Assembly: GCA_902573735.1 (NCBI GenBank) | Contig: CACGLH010000013.1 | Span: forward strand, 1 to 35,835 | Origin: an uncultured Alphaproteobacteria bacterium | GTDB lineage: Bacteria; Pseudomonadota; Alphaproteobacteria; Rhodobacterales; Rhodobacteraceae | DNA length: 35,835 nucleotides | Reading direction: 5' to 3' | In this document: positions 1 to 9,536 of the stretch, piece after piece | Numbering within the stretch: the first letter of the stretch is position 1 | Layout of the letters: each line of letters opens with the position of its first letter | Notes under the pieces: generated by a model | Seen by the model: only the letters and a program-made list of their open reading frames with translations | What the model was told of the DNA's origin: nothing | Databases searched by the model: none | Made by a program: the position numbers and the translations under genes

Positions 1-2279
1 AACCCTTTTTTTGTATCCTGTAACCTTATTAGGTCTGCTAACCTTTCAAGCATATCAATTCTTATAGCCCTGGATCCAAGTTTTTTAAATCCTACTAACT
101 CATAATATGATTCTTCAACTCCTTCTGTTACTTCAATTGTAACTAAACCAGGTATAGGCGGATCCATTTTTTTTTCTAATTGATGAAATTTGCTCCACAA
201 TATCACCCTTAATCTTGTTGGTTCTGGTTTCAAAAAAAGAGGATGATATATACTGTATTGTCCAAATCTAAAACCATATTTTCTAAATTTTGCTCTAGAC
301 TCTTGATCAAGACTTTTTACTTCCTTTGTTACACGATCTCTAGACAAAACACCTAAGTGCTCACTCATTGTGAAAACTAAGCCTGTAGAAATTCCATTAA
401 TATCTTTATCCTCCATTATAGAGAAAAGATGAATAAAATTTTGTTTAATATAATTATTTATAAAGTATTTAATTCGTGTTTCTACTTTATTAATTAACGT
501 TTCAGGTAGATAATCAGGGGTGACGGATTTGATATTTGGTTTATATAACTTATTCCCAACTGCAAGTTTTCCAACAACACTCTCATTCCAAATAATTTCA
601 CCAGAGTTATTTAAGAAAAAATCTGAATCAGGGGTCTCATATAATTGATCAACAATTTTCTTAATTTTTGTAATAATCTGATCTTTAGAAATTAAAAGTA
701 ATTTTTTATTTTCTATTGAATTATCCGAAGTCTGAAAAACAAAGTTTAATCCTTCAACGCGTCCAATTAATTGATTTTCAATAATAAGTTCATTGTTATC
801 ATTAAATTCTGCCGTCAATTTTTCCCTTTCCCTAATTGTTTTCAATAATACAGTTGTTCTTTTATCAATAAACCGTTCTATAAGAAGTTCATGAAGTTTG
901 TCTGAAAGTTTTTCTTCAATTGATTTTGCAGCTTCTTTCAAAAAGGCAGGGTTATCAAACCAGCTACCTCTATTTGCTACATAATTCCATGTTCTTATGT
1001 ATGACAATCTCCTAGATAATTTTTCGATATCACCATCATATTTATCTAACGATATTATCTTTTTTTCAAGCCATGTTTCAGGTAATTTACCTTTATCTAT
1101 TAAAAGCAAGAATATTTCTGTTAAAATTTGCACATGATCCGTTAGAGATATTTTTCTATAATCAGGTATCTGACAGATCTTCCAAAAAAGCTTTACTTCA
1201 TCAATACTCTTAATTTTATCAATAATTATCTGATTTTCGGACATTATCTTTAGAGTACTTAGGTCCGTACTCTCTCTAGATTTTACAAGGCTTAAATTAT
1301 TGGGTTTTAAATTTAAGGATTCAATTAGTGATGAAGGGTTATCAAAAGATAAATTTGAGTTTCTCCATTGTATTTTTTTAATATCTAAAAAATTGTGGTT
1401 TTCAATATTATGAATTAAATCAGATGATAAAGCCTCACAACCTGCAGTGGTACCAAATGTACCGTTAGTTGTATATCGACCTGCTCTTCCGGCTATTTGT
1501 GCTAATTCATTTACAAAAAGTTTTCTATGATTAAATCCATCAAATTTAGTTAAGCTAGCAAAACAAACATTTGACAAGTCTAAGTTTAAGCCCATACCAA
1601 TCGCATCCGTTGCTACAAGGTAATCGACTTCACCACTTTGATATATATTTACTTGTGAATTTCTTGTTTTAGGGGATAAACCTCCAGTAACAATTGCGGC
1701 TCCCCCTTTTTCTCTCCTTATTATTTCAGCAATAGAATAGACTTCCTCAACAGAAAAACAAACTATTGCAGATCTAGGTTGAATTTTATTTATTTTTCTA
1801 GAGTCTACATATTTAAGTTGTGATAACCTCTTTCTTGATAAAAATTCAACATCTGGCAAAATGTTATTTATAATTTTTTTTATTGAACTTGACCCAAGAA
1901 ATATTGTTTCTTTTTTACCTCTTAAATTCAGTAATCTATTCGTAAAAATATGCCCCCTATCCAGATCGGCACATAATTGTATTTCGTCAATTGCTACAAA
2001 ATCAAAAGTTAAATTAATAGGCATTGCTTCAACAGTACAAACCCAATATTTTGGATTTTCAGGCATAATTCGTTCTTCACCTGTTATTAAAGCAACATAT
2101 TGTTTCCCACATCTGAGTGAAATTTTATCAAAAACTTCCCTAGCTAGTAATCTTAATGGAAAACCAATCATACCACTTGAGTAAGTAAGCATTCTGTCAA
2201 TTGCAAAAAAGGTTTTTCCTGTATTTGTAGGGCCTAATAATGCCTTAATATTTTTTATTGTTTTATTTTTTTTTATCAT
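1..2279 (-). CDS. SUV3-like ATP-dependent RNA helicase, 3' end outside window
   Basis: Superfamily 2 helicase of the SUV3/mitochondrial type common in alphaproteobacteria, expected to unwind RNA in decay or processing. Visible motifs are Walker A GPTNTGKT (residues 16-23), a DEIQ-type Walker B (98-101) and motif VI QIAGRAGR (261-268). About 490 further residues follow with no motif I recognise, and the frame is still open at base 1, so the C-terminus is missing. The start is the ATG at 2279, because an in-frame TAG lies a short way upstream and Walker A begins 15 residues in, as expected. No clear Shine-Dalgarno sequence precedes it; an in-frame TTG three codons upstream is an alternative. 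It is divergent from the SCP2 gene across 160 bases. The helicase family is secure; the RNA substrate is unknown. Confidence 0.88.
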   Translation of the reverse strand, partial: MIKKNKTIKNIKALLGPTNTGKTFFAIDRMLTYSSGMIGFPLRLLAREVFDKISLRCGKQYVALITGEERIMPENPKYWVCTVEAMPINLTFDFVAIDEIQLCADLDRGHIFTNRLLNLRGKKETIFLGSSSIKKIINNILPDVEFLSRKRLSQLKYVDSRKINKIQPRSAIVCFSVEEVYSIAEIIRREKGGAAIVTGGLSPKTRNSQVNIYQSGEVDYLVATDAIGMGLNLDLSNVCFASLTKFDGFNHRKLFVNELAQIAGRAGRYTTNGTFGTTAGCEALSSDLIHNIENHNFLDIKKIQWRNSNLSFDNPSSLIESLNLKPNNLSLVKSRESTDLSTLKIMSENQIIIDKIKSIDEVKLFWKICQIPDYRKISLTDHVQILTEIFLLLIDKGKLPETWLEKKIISLDKYDGDIEKLSRRLSYIRTWNYVANRGSWFDNPAFLKEAAKSIEEKLSDKLHELLIERFIDKRTTVLLKTIREREKLTAEFNDNNELIIENQLIGRVEGLNFVFQTSDNSIENKKLLLISKDQIITKIKKIVDQLYETPDSDFFLNNSGEIIWNESVVGKLAVGNKLYKPNIKSVTPDYLPETLINKVETRIKYFINNYIKQNFIHLFSIMEDKDINGISTGLVFTMSEHLGVLSRDRVTKEVKSLDQESRAKFRKYGFRFGQYSIYHPLFLKPEPTRLRVILWSKFHQLEKKMDPPIPGLVTIEVTEGVEESYYELVGFKKLGSRAIRIDMLERLADLIRLQDTKKG

Positions 2280-2439
2280 CAGTTTCAAATTATCATAATA
2301 TTCAATAATTAGGCCTTGATTCTAACTACTACAAAAATTAATTAAAAAAATCAGAAACTAGAAAGAAATATTACTTTAAATTTTTGAGTTTCATTTTACA
2401 ATATTTAAAAATATAAAACTTAATATGTAAGGAATTCTT

Positions 2440-2730
2440 ATGTCAAATATCTTAGAAGAGGCGATTAAAGCTTTAGAAGAAAAACTTGAGGGTAAAAGTA
2501 TAGACTTTAGTGCTAAATTTCAAATTGAAGATGAAGGATCAATTGTCGTAGATGGGAACGGTGTTAGAGAATCCTCTGAAGAAACTGACTGTACTCTAAT
2601 AGCAAGTGCTGAAACTTTTAGAAATATTTTAGAGGGAGAAACAAATCCAACATCTGCATTCATGGGTGGAACTCTAAAGGTTGAAGGAAGTATGGGAGTT
2701 GCAATGCAATTAGGAAATATTCTTGGCTAA
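2440..2730 (+). CDS. SCP2 sterol-binding domain protein
   Basis: A 96-residue protein consisting of essentially one SCP2 domain, a fold with a hydrophobic tunnel that carries acyl chains or other lipids. The diagnostic C-terminal half is present: a strand-rich region with DCTLIAS, then a helix followed by FMGGTLKVEGSMGVAMQL, matching the family's usual 'G..k.eGd...a..l' ending. The ATG at 2440 has AAGGA at 2429-2433. It overlaps the next gene by 8 bases (alpha/beta hydrolase with a TTG start inside the SCP2 gene's end), so the two are probably translationally coupled. There is no signal peptide, so it should be cytoplasmic. The ligand cannot be read from the sequence. Confidence 0.85.
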   Translation: MSNILEEAIKALEEKLEGKSIDFSAKFQIEDEGSIVVDGNGVRESSEETDCTLIASAETFRNILEGETNPTSAFMGGTLKVEGSMGVAMQLGNILG

Positions 2731-3670
2731 TAGTAAACTCAACCCATTACCTAGGTTGGGAATTAAACTTCTACCTGGAGGGATACTGGATTATGTTCAA
2801 ACTGAAGATAGAAAATTTATAAGATATGGTTATTGGGAAAAAGGTGATAAAGCTACTGTAATCATATTGCCTGGAAGAACAGAGTATATAGAAAAATACA
2901 ATACAGTAATACAAGAATTTTTAGACAGAAATTTTTCAGTTCTTTGTATTGATTGGAGAGGACAGGGTTTATCACAAAGGCCCCATGGAAGAACAGATAT
3001 AGGTCATGTTAAGGATTTCTTTGAATACCAAATGGACTTGGAAACTATCCTAGAAAATTTAAAGGATACCCTAGATAATAGACCTAAAATACTTTTTTCT
3101 CATAGCATGGGTGGCTGCATAGGTTTAAGGTATTTGTTAAGAGACAATACATTCAAATGTTCAATTTTTTCTGCACCACTTTGGGGCTTGCCAGTTTCAG
3201 AATTTACTATTTCAATTTTAATTCCAATTTTTAACCTCGCAATATCAATGGGCCTGGGTTTGGTTGCTTACCCTTATAAAATTGATGGATTTAACATTCT
3301 TACTAAACCATTTGAAAAAAATGTTTTAACAAAAAACCTAGAATTTTATAATGAAATGCGAGATAATTTATTGATTGACCCTAGATTGGGTTTGGGGCCA
3401 CCTACTCTATATTGGGTTAAAGCCCTTAATGATGAATTATTTAAACTTTCAAAAATGCCTCCTCCTGAAATACCACAGCTTACATTTATGGGAGATTCAG
3501 ATAAAGTAATCTCAAAAAAAGCCATTGAGTCAAGGATGGCTCGAACTCCTTTAGGAGAATTAAAAATTTTAACTAATTCAATGCATGAAGTATTTTTTGA
3601 AACTTCTGAGATAAAAGAAGAAATATGGGAAGAAGTGGATAAATTTTTGAATAAAATTTTTCCTATTTAA
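2723..3670 (+). CDS. alpha/beta hydrolase, lysophospholipase-like (serine aminopeptidase S33 family)
   Basis: A 315-residue hydrolase of the PldB/monoglyceride-lipase-like group. The catalytic triad can be read: nucleophile Ser128 in HSMGG, an acidic residue in GDSD (258-260), and His288 in SMHEV. The strand ending in DWRGQGLS (78-84) is typical of this family. A hydrophobic stretch around 161-184 lies in the cap region and may bind an acyl chain. The start is TTG at 2723, eight bases before the end of the SCP2 gene, which implies coupling; no later ATG would keep the N-terminal strands. Pairing with a lipid-binding SCP2 protein suggests a lipid ester or lysophospholipid substrate, which is inference. 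Confidence 0.85.
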   Translation: MANSKLNPLPRLGIKLLPGGILDYVQTEDRKFIRYGYWEKGDKATVIILPGRTEYIEKYNTVIQEFLDRNFSVLCIDWRGQGLSQRPHGRTDIGHVKDFFEYQMDLETILENLKDTLDNRPKILFSHSMGGCIGLRYLLRDNTFKCSIFSAPLWGLPVSEFTISILIPIFNLAISMGLGLVAYPYKIDGFNILTKPFEKNVLTKNLEFYNEMRDNLLIDPRLGLGPPTLYWVKALNDELFKLSKMPPPEIPQLTFMGDSDKVISKKAIESRMARTPLGELKILTNSMHEVFFETSEIKEEIWEEVDKFLNKIFPI

Positions 3671-3703
3671 AATTAAAAATATCCTTTATTGAAATTTATA
3701 ACA

Positions 3704-4486
3704 CTAAATATGTTTAGCCAAAATCTTAAGGGCCTCTTTATGTATAGATTGATCACCTGATGCTAGAATTCTTCCACTAATAAAATCATTACCACCATTC
3801 CAGTCAGAAAAAATACCGCCAGCAGCTTTAATAATACACAAAGGTGCTTGAATGTCATATATTTGCATTGAGGATTCAACTATTAAGTCGATATTACCAA
3901 AAGCAACTAAACCATATGCATAAGCATCAAGCGAATATCTAGAAAGTTTACAATGATTTCTTAATGATTCCATTGCTGAATTTTCTTTAAAGTTTCCCAT
4001 ATTTGGATCTGTCGTATGTATAATTGCATCACTAATATTATTGCACTTTTTAACACAAATCTTTTTAATTTTACCTTGATGTAAGTACTCACAAGAGTAT
4101 TGGTCCCCTATAAACATTTCATCAGAAAATGGTTGATAGATAATTCCAAAAAGGGGCTTTTCTCCTTCGCTCAATGAAATTAATACTGTCCAAGAGGTTT
4201 GCCCTGCCATGAATCCTCTAGTGCCATCAATTGGATCAATTATCCACGATAACCCACTAGAACCAACAACACTGTTATTTTCTTCACCAATTATTGTATC
4301 GTTTGGTCGAGATTTTAAAATAAGATTCCTCATTATAGTTTCAGTATTTTTATCTGCTTTTGATACTGGATCAAAATGAATCTTGGATTTATTATTGAAA
4401 TTTAAATCTGATTTTCTAAAGTAATTCATTGCCTCTTTTCCACCAGCAATGGCTACTTTTTTACCTAAATCCATTAAATCTTTCAT
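3704..4486 (-). CDS. hisN: histidinol-phosphatase, inositol-monophosphatase family
   Basis: A 260-residue Mg-dependent phosphatase of the IMPase fold. Metal-site motifs are GEE (67-69) and DPIDGTRGF (84-92), with the C-terminal YDIQAPL segment giving the third aspartate. The sequence after DPIDGTR (GFMAGQTSWTVLISL) resembles the histidinol-phosphatase subgroup rather than SuhB, so the likely reaction is histidinol phosphate to histidinol, the penultimate step of histidine synthesis. Alphaproteobacteria commonly use this HisN instead of HisB-N or HisK. No other his genes are adjacent. The ATG at 4486 is immediately preceded by AT-rich DNA without a clear ribosome site. The subgroup is a recognition call; another inositol-phosphatase-like substrate is possible. 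Confidence 0.8.
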   Translation of the reverse strand: MKDLMDLGKKVAIAGGKEAMNYFRKSDLNFNNKSKIHFDPVSKADKNTETIMRNLILKSRPNDTIIGEENNSVVGSSGLSWIIDPIDGTRGFMAGQTSWTVLISLSEGEKPLFGIIYQPFSDEMFIGDQYSCEYLHQGKIKKICVKKCNNISDAIIHTTDPNMGNFKENSAMESLRNHCKLSRYSLDAYAYGLVAFGNIDLIVESSMQIYDIQAPLCIIKAAGGIFSDWNGGNDFISGRILASGDQSIHKEALKILAKHI

Positions 4487-4540
4487 ATCATTTGTTTTAT
4501 TTTAAATTAAAAGAATATATTTTTAATTTTGATAAGATGA

Positions 4541-5203
4541 TTATTTCTCATTGAAACTTTCTATAAAATCAATAAACGTTGGTAGTATGGCCTGTACTAT
4601 AATTTCTACTCCTTTTTCATTTGGATGTAACATATCTTCTTGGAGATAGTTAGATAGATCATTTTCATTTTCTATAACAGGAGCCATTAAATTTGGATAC
4701 AATGAAATATTAAATTTTCTTGATAATTCTGAAAACATTAAATCGAATTCATTCTTATATTCAGGTCCAAAATTTTCAATTGAAGTAATTCCTATAAGGA
4801 GTATTGGTAGATTTTTATCTTTAATTTTTAAAATCATCTTAGATAAATTTTCTTTTGAAAATTTAGGAGGTATTCCTCTTAACATGTCATTTGCACCCAA
4901 AGAGATTACAACTGCATTTATATCATCAGTTATACTCCAATCAGTTCTAGACAATCCACCTGCAGTTGTATCACCAGATACTCCTGCATTAATCAAAGAA
5001 ATATGGTCCATCTTCTCTAATATTTTTTTTTGTAATTGATTTACAAACCCTTTTTCTTTTGGCAATCCGTATCCCTGAATTAAACTATCACCTATAATAA
5101 TCAAACGATAATTCTCTTTTTTTTCAGTTGCATGAGCCAAAGAATAGGTTAAGAAAATGAATAAAACTAAAAAAATCTTGTTGTAATTGAAAATTATATT
5201 CAT
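4541..5203 (-). CDS. tesA: TesA-like periplasmic SGNH esterase/lysophospholipase
   Basis: A 220-residue SGNH hydrolase. Residues 1-25 form a signal peptide (FLVLFIFLTYSLAHA then TEKK), so it is exported. Block residues are Ser40 in IIGDSLIQGYG, Gly77 in GVSGDT, Asn105 in GAND, and Asp190 with His193 in DMLHP. The family hydrolyses acyl esters and thioesters, including lysophospholipids. The frame is open up to 5428, but that extension runs antisense through ybbA, so the ATG at 5203, directly before the signal peptide, is the true start. It is divergent from ybbA-ybbP with 34 bases between, the same arrangement as in E. coli and many other proteobacteria, which supports the symbol. Confidence 0.88.
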   Translation of the reverse strand: MNIIFNYNKIFLVLFIFLTYSLAHATEKKENYRLIIIGDSLIQGYGLPKEKGFVNQLQKKILEKMDHISLINAGVSGDTTAGGLSRTDWSITDDINAVVISLGANDMLRGIPPKFSKENLSKMILKIKDKNLPILLIGITSIENFGPEYKNEFDLMFSELSRKFNISLYPNLMAPVIENENDLSNYLQEDMLHPNEKGVEIIVQAILPTFIDFIESFNEK

Positions 5204-5237
5204 ATATCCATCCCCATCACTCCAGTAATAAAATCTA

Positions 5238-5921
5238 ATGAAAAAAAAAATACTTATCCAGACTGATAATTTATGTTTATCATTTCCTTCAGCATCTGGT
5301 AAACTGCAAATACTAAATTCAGTTAATTTTTCATTATATGAAAATGAAACCGTAGCACTAGTTGGACCCTCAGGTTCTGGTAAATCTTCCTTATTGATGC
5401 TTTTGGGTGGTCTTGAAGAAAGTGACACAGGCTCAATTATGATTGCAGGTCAGGATATTACAAAATTATCCGAGGACGGCTTAGCCAATCTAAGAAAAAA
5501 AACGATGGGAATTGTTTTTCAATCTTTCCACCTAATTCCAACGATTACAGCCCTTGATAATGTTTGTATTCCTCTTGAACTTGCAGGTCATTCCAATATT
5601 AAAAATAGAGCAATTGAAATTTTAACTGAAGTAGGCTTAGGTAATAGACTAAATCATTTTCCTTCTCAATTATCAGGTGGAGAACAACAAAGGGTTGCGA
5701 TAGCAAGAGCTTTAGCCATTAAACCTTTAATAATTCTAGCAGATGAACCAACAGGAAATTTGGATCAAAAAACAGGTTCAAAAATCATTGAGCTCCTTTT
5801 TAAATTAAATACAAAAAACAAAAGTAGTCTAGTAATAGTTACCCACTCTACTGATCTTGCAAATAAATGCCAAAGACAGGTTAAATTAGAAAATGGCAAA
5901 ACTAATGAGAGTAAAAGGTAA
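5238..5921 (+). CDS. ybbA: ABC transporter ATPase, LolD/YbbA type
   Basis: A 227-residue cytoplasmic ATPase of the MacB/LolD class. Walker A GPSGSGKS (43-50), Q-loop region VFQSF (93-97), signature LSGGE (145-149) and Walker B ILADE (166-170) are all intact. It should pair with the large FtsX-type permease that starts six bases after its stop codon. The divergent tesA gene identifies it as the YbbA-YbbP system rather than lipoprotein-releasing LolCDE. In this class ATP hydrolysis drives conformational work on periplasmic or outer-leaflet substrates rather than classic pore transport. The precise substrate is not established from sequence. Confidence 0.87.
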   Translation: MKKKILIQTDNLCLSFPSASGKLQILNSVNFSLYENETVALVGPSGSGKSSLLMLLGGLEESDTGSIMIAGQDITKLSEDGLANLRKKTMGIVFQSFHLIPTITALDNVCIPLELAGHSNIKNRAIEILTEVGLGNRLNHFPSQLSGGEQQRVAIARALAIKPLIILADEPTGNLDQKTGSKIIELLFKLNTKNKSSLVIVTHSTDLANKCQRQVKLENGKTNESKR

Positions 5922-5926
5922 AAAGA

Positions 5927-8467
5927 TTGTCTAATTTATCAATATTAAAATTTGCATTTAAAGATCTTAGGGGTGGATTAAATAAATTTTGGGTTTTTTT
6001 TATATGTCTGTTTTTTGGTGTTTTAACTATATCTTCAATTGGAACTTTTAGAGAAAGTATAAAATCAGGTTTACAAGAAGAGGCAACAGAAATTTTAGGT
6101 GGGGATATTTCTTTGACCTTAGCTTACAGAGTTGCATCAGAAAAAGAATTAGAAGAGATAAAAAAAATTTCTACATCTTTAACTGAAGTGATTTCTTTTA
6201 GAAGTATGGTTTCCACGATTAATCGAGGAAACAACTACTATCAAGCTTTAGTACAAGTAAAAAGTGTAGATAAAAATTATCCCCTTGCTGGTAAAATCAA
6301 AATAAATCCAGAGCAAAGTATTGAAGATGCCTTAAAAAAGAAAGGGGATAAATATGGAATAATAGTAGAAGACAGTTTATTAAAGCAACTTAATCTGAAG
6401 ATAGGTTCAGATTTAATCTTAGGAAAATCTACTTACAATATTAGAGCCACTTTATTGAGTATTCCAGATATTGGTTCTAATGGATTTAGTCTAGGTCCAA
6501 AAGTTATCTTAAATTCTTCTTCACTAAAGAATTCTGGGCTGTTGAACAAAGGGACACTTTTTGAGACAAATTATTATTTAAAAACTGAAAATAATCAGGA
6601 CTTAGAAAATCTCAAATCTTTATTTTTCAAAAAAAATTTTGATAAAGGATTTCGCTGGCGCGATATAAGAAACCCTGCCCCAGGTATTGAAGCTGTAGTC
6701 AATAGACTTTATTTCTTTTTGACTGTATTAGGAATGTCAGGACTCGTAATTGGAGGAGTTGGAGTAAGCACCTCTGTTTCTTCCTACTTAAATTTAAAAA
6801 GAGGGACAATTGCAACATTAAAGACACTTGGCTCAACTACAAATATGTTGAGTAAAATTTACCTTTTTCAAATATTAATTATGTCTTTTTTGGGAACTAC
6901 TATGGGTGCTATTACAGGAAGTTTAATATTACAATTAGCTGAATCCACTCTAATAAAGATTTTTCCGTTTCCTCTTAGTTTAGGTTTTTTTATTCAGCCT
7001 ATTTTAATTTCAATGACACTAGGAATACTTATTAGTCTAATTTTTTCTTTGATACCCTTATTCAATTTTTGTGATATGAAAATCAATTATCTTTACAGAT
7101 CTCATAGCACCAATTCCAGATTCGAAATACCTAAAATAAAACAAATATTTTATATTGTAACACTTATTTTAACTTTGATTATTATAATTTTGCTCCTATC
7201 ACCAGATGTAAAACTGGCACTTTGGTTTATTTTTGGATCAATAATATCTTTTATAATATTAAATTTAATGTCTTTTATTATAAAACAAACATCAAAAAGT
7301 TTGGTCAATAGATACAAATTTCATAAAATATTATCATTGAAATTAGCACTTGCATCGGTTGGAAGTGAAAATGGAGAAAATAAGTCAGTTTTATTGTCAA
7401 TAGGAATCGGCCTTATCATACTGGCAACTATGGGCCAAATAGAAAAAAATTTACAATCGGTTCTTACAAACGATATACCCAAAAAAGCACCATTATATTT
7501 TTTAATAGATATTCAAAAAAATCAAAAAGAAGATCTCATATCCTTATTAAAAAATGAAAAATTAATTTCTGATATTAAAACTGCTCCTATGTTGAGAGGA
7601 TTTATAACAAAAATTAATGATAAAGAGGTTTCAGAATTGAATATTGATCATTGGGCTCTTAGAGGTGATAGGGGAATAACCTATGAAGCTATACCAACTA
7701 CAGCTGAGAAGATTACAAAGGGTAAGTGGTGGCCAATAGATTATGATGGCCCCCCACTAATAAGTTTTGCTCAAACTGAAGCAAATGAGCTAGGGCTAAG
7801 TATCGGTGATACTATAACTGTGAATATACTGGGCAGAGACCTAACTGGTACTGTTAGTAGTTTCAGAGATGTAAACTTTGCAACAATGGGCATAAATTTT
7901 TTAATGGTATTCAACCCCCAATCATTAATGAATGCACCTCACACTAACATTGCTACAGTTTATGCTCCTAAGAAATTTGAAACCAAAATTGTACAAACAA
8001 TAACCCAAAAGTTTCCTAATATTACCTCTGTATCTGTGGCAGAGACAGTAAAAAAAGTTCAGGATATTATTTTAAAGTCCTCATTGGTTGTAAAGTGGTG
8101 TGCCTTAGTAATAATTTTCTTAGGTTTTTTTGTAATCATCGGGGCACTTGCAACCTCTGAACAAAATAGAATGTTTGAGTCTTCGATTTTAAAGACCCTA
8201 GGTGCTTCAAAAAAAGTGATATTACTGTCTATTTTATTAAGATCAATAATCATAGGAAGCTTTGCAGGTCTAGTTGCGATTAGTTTAGGCGCTGTAATGT
8301 CACTTGTGGTTGTAAAATACTTCTTGAATGGTGAATTTTATTTTTTTATTTCCTCTGCAACTTTAGTTACATTTATTGGTATTATGATTTCTCTAATCAC
8401 TAGCATTTTGTTTGCTATTAAACCTGTTAGATCAAAACCAGCAAGAATATTGAGAACTGTTGATTAA
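5927..8467 (+). CDS. ybbP: FtsX-family ABC permease, YbbP type
   Basis: An 846-residue inner-membrane protein with the YbbP layout. It has an N-terminal membrane helix (about 22-40), a periplasmic domain to about 260, a cluster of helices between about 260 and 460, a second periplasmic domain (about 490-700) and three C-terminal helices (about 715-835). FtsX-type segments are seen at the two blocks around KTLGS and KTLGAS, where the permease contacts the ATPase. It ends in VRSKPARILR, a common end of MacB/FtsX permeases. The start is TTG at 5927, preceded by AAAAGG at 5913-5918 near the end of ybbA. With ybbA it forms one complex, likely acting on envelope lipids together with TesA; that role is inferred from the conserved gene pairing. 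Confidence 0.85.
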   Translation: MSNLSILKFAFKDLRGGLNKFWVFFICLFFGVLTISSIGTFRESIKSGLQEEATEILGGDISLTLAYRVASEKELEEIKKISTSLTEVISFRSMVSTINRGNNYYQALVQVKSVDKNYPLAGKIKINPEQSIEDALKKKGDKYGIIVEDSLLKQLNLKIGSDLILGKSTYNIRATLLSIPDIGSNGFSLGPKVILNSSSLKNSGLLNKGTLFETNYYLKTENNQDLENLKSLFFKKNFDKGFRWRDIRNPAPGIEAVVNRLYFFLTVLGMSGLVIGGVGVSTSVSSYLNLKRGTIATLKTLGSTTNMLSKIYLFQILIMSFLGTTMGAITGSLILQLAESTLIKIFPFPLSLGFFIQPILISMTLGILISLIFSLIPLFNFCDMKINYLYRSHSTNSRFEIPKIKQIFYIVTLILTLIIIILLLSPDVKLALWFIFGSIISFIILNLMSFIIKQTSKSLVNRYKFHKILSLKLALASVGSENGENKSVLLSIGIGLIILATMGQIEKNLQSVLTNDIPKKAPLYFLIDIQKNQKEDLISLLKNEKLISDIKTAPMLRGFITKINDKEVSELNIDHWALRGDRGITYEAIPTTAEKITKGKWWPIDYDGPPLISFAQTEANELGLSIGDTITVNILGRDLTGTVSSFRDVNFATMGINFLMVFNPQSLMNAPHTNIATVYAPKKFETKIVQTITQKFPNITSVSVAETVKKVQDIILKSSLVVKWCALVIIFLGFFVIIGALATSEQNRMFESSILKTLGASKKVILLSILLRSIIIGSFAGLVAISLGAVMSLVVVKYFLNGEFYFFISSATLVTFIGIMISLITSILFAIKPVRSKPARILRTVD

Positions 8468-8501
8468 CCTTAAGTAATTAACAAAAAAAATCAAAAACTA
8501 C

Positions 8502-8530
8502 TTGAAATTTATAAAAATAACTACGATATT
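8502..8530 (+). promoter_or_regulatory. probable sigma-70-type promoter for the Bax-inhibitor-1 gene
   Basis: TTGAAA at 8502-8507 and GATATT at 8525-8530 are separated by exactly 17 bases. A start site near 8537 would leave a leader of about 30 bases before the ATG at 8567. AAGGAG at 8554-8559 is the ribosome site. The -10 element matches consensus at four of six bases. Confidence 0.45.
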
Positions 8531-8566
8531 AGTGTCAGTTTAATCCATAATGTTAAGGAGTTATTT

Positions 8567-9295
8567 ATGGCAGAATTTGATTCAATTAGATCGTCTACAC
8601 GTTCTGAGAGTTATGTAAACATTGATAGTGGGCTCAGAGCTCATATGAACAAAGTTTATGGTTTAATGGCAGTTGCAATGATAATTACTGGTGCAGTTGC
8701 TTGGTCAATAGGCACGTCACCACAACTTGTAAGTGCTTTATTTAGTAATTCAATAATTTCACTTATAGTGATGTTTGCTCCATTAGTTTTTGTATTTTTT
8801 CTCTCAGCAAGAGTTATGAATATGAGCTATTCAGCAGGTCAACTTTATTTTTGGCTGTTTTCAGCTTTAATGGGTCTTTCTTTATCTACCATTTTTGTTG
8901 CATACACTGGTGCATCTATTGCTAATGCTTTCTTTACTACTGCAATTGCATTTGGTGCAATGAGTCTGTTTGGTTACACAACAAAAAAAGATTTATCAGG
9001 TATGGGTAGATTTTTGTTTATGGGTGTAATCGGTTTAATTGTAGCAATGATAATTAATTGGTTCACACAAAGTCCTGGATTAGAATTTGCTATTAATGTT
9101 TTGGGTGTATTGATATTTGCTGGTTTGACTGCATATGATACGCAAAACATAAAAAATACTTATTTAAGTATCAGAAGTGCTCCAAATGGTGAAGAAATTG
9201 CTGCACGTGCAGGGATTCTCGGTGCATTATCACTTTATATTAACTTTTTAAATATGTTTATGTTTTTACTACAATTTATGGGAAACAGAGAATAA
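8567..9295 (+). CDS. Bax inhibitor-1 / YccA family membrane protein
   Basis: A 242-residue integral membrane protein with seven hydrophobic segments from about residue 31 to the C-terminus. The family landmark is the sixth-to-seventh segment region AGLTAYDTQNIK (about 186-197), which contains the conserved aspartate linked to pH-gated ion leak in bacterial BsYetJ-type members. The N-terminus (residues 1-24) is polar and cytoplasmic. An AAGGAG ribosome site lies just before the ATG. It stands alone, with its own promoter and a hairpin terminator. E. coli YccA modulates the FtsH protease and YetJ leaks calcium; which role applies here is not visible. Confidence 0.9.
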   Translation: MAEFDSIRSSTRSESYVNIDSGLRAHMNKVYGLMAVAMIITGAVAWSIGTSPQLVSALFSNSIISLIVMFAPLVFVFFLSARVMNMSYSAGQLYFWLFSALMGLSLSTIFVAYTGASIANAFFTTAIAFGAMSLFGYTTKKDLSGMGRFLFMGVIGLIVAMIINWFTQSPGLEFAINVLGVLIFAGLTAYDTQNIKNTYLSIRSAPNGEEIAARAGILGALSLYINFLNMFMFLLQFMGNRE

Positions 9296-9318
9296 AAATT
9301 AATTAGATTACCGCTAAT

Positions 9319-9346
9319 AAAGGCCACAAATGTGGCCTTTTTTATT
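9319..9346 (+). terminator. rho-independent terminator after the Bax-inhibitor-1 gene
   Basis: A 9-base-pair stem, AAAGGCCAC (9319-9327) against GTGGCCTTT (9332-9340), closes a four-base loop AAAT and runs into a T tract. It is one of the few GC-rich patches in this AT-rich DNA. It overlaps the end of rpmG on the other strand and could also stop that transcript, since the upstream flank provides an A-rich run. Confidence 0.9.
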
Positions 9347-9509
9347 TTATCTTTCCTTCTTTATAATCTACATGTTTTCTGGCTACTGGATCATATTTTT
9401 TAACAACCATCTTTTCGGTCATAGTTCTTGCGTTTTTTTTTGTAACATAAAAATGACCAGTGTCAGCAGTTGAATTTAATCTTATTTTGATTGTTGTAGG
9501 TTTTGCCAT
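9342..9509 (-). CDS. rpmG: 50S ribosomal protein L33
   Basis: A 55-residue basic protein, the normal length for L33. It begins [14 protein letters not shown] and contains [11 protein letters not shown] and the C-terminal [15 protein letters not shown] that typifies the family. The zinc-binding cysteine pairs of some L33 forms are absent, so this is the zinc-independent (C-minus) version. GAGAGGG lies shortly upstream of the ATG at 9509. It converges on the Bax-inhibitor-1 gene, and its stop codon falls in the T tract of that gene's terminator. The product is part of the large ribosomal subunit. Confidence 0.95.
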   Translation of the reverse strand: MAKPTTIKIRLNSTADTGHFYVTKKNARTMTEKMVVKKYDPVARKHVDYKEGKIK

Positions 9510-9536
9510 TTATATACCCTCTCATAAACTATGATC

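Noticed and set aside
1861-2184. 107-codon plus-strand frame inside the helicase gene
   Set aside because: It is the opposite-strand shadow of conserved helicase codons, including the DEIQ motif region, and has no ribosome site or recognisable domain.
5204-5428. Upstream extension of the tesA reading frame (75 more codons)
   Set aside because: It runs antisense through the start of ybbA and lies before the signal peptide; the ATG at 5203 explains the protein fully.
8059-8253. 64-codon minus-strand frame inside ybbP
   Set aside because: It is a shadow of the conserved C-terminal FtsX segment, with no independent support.
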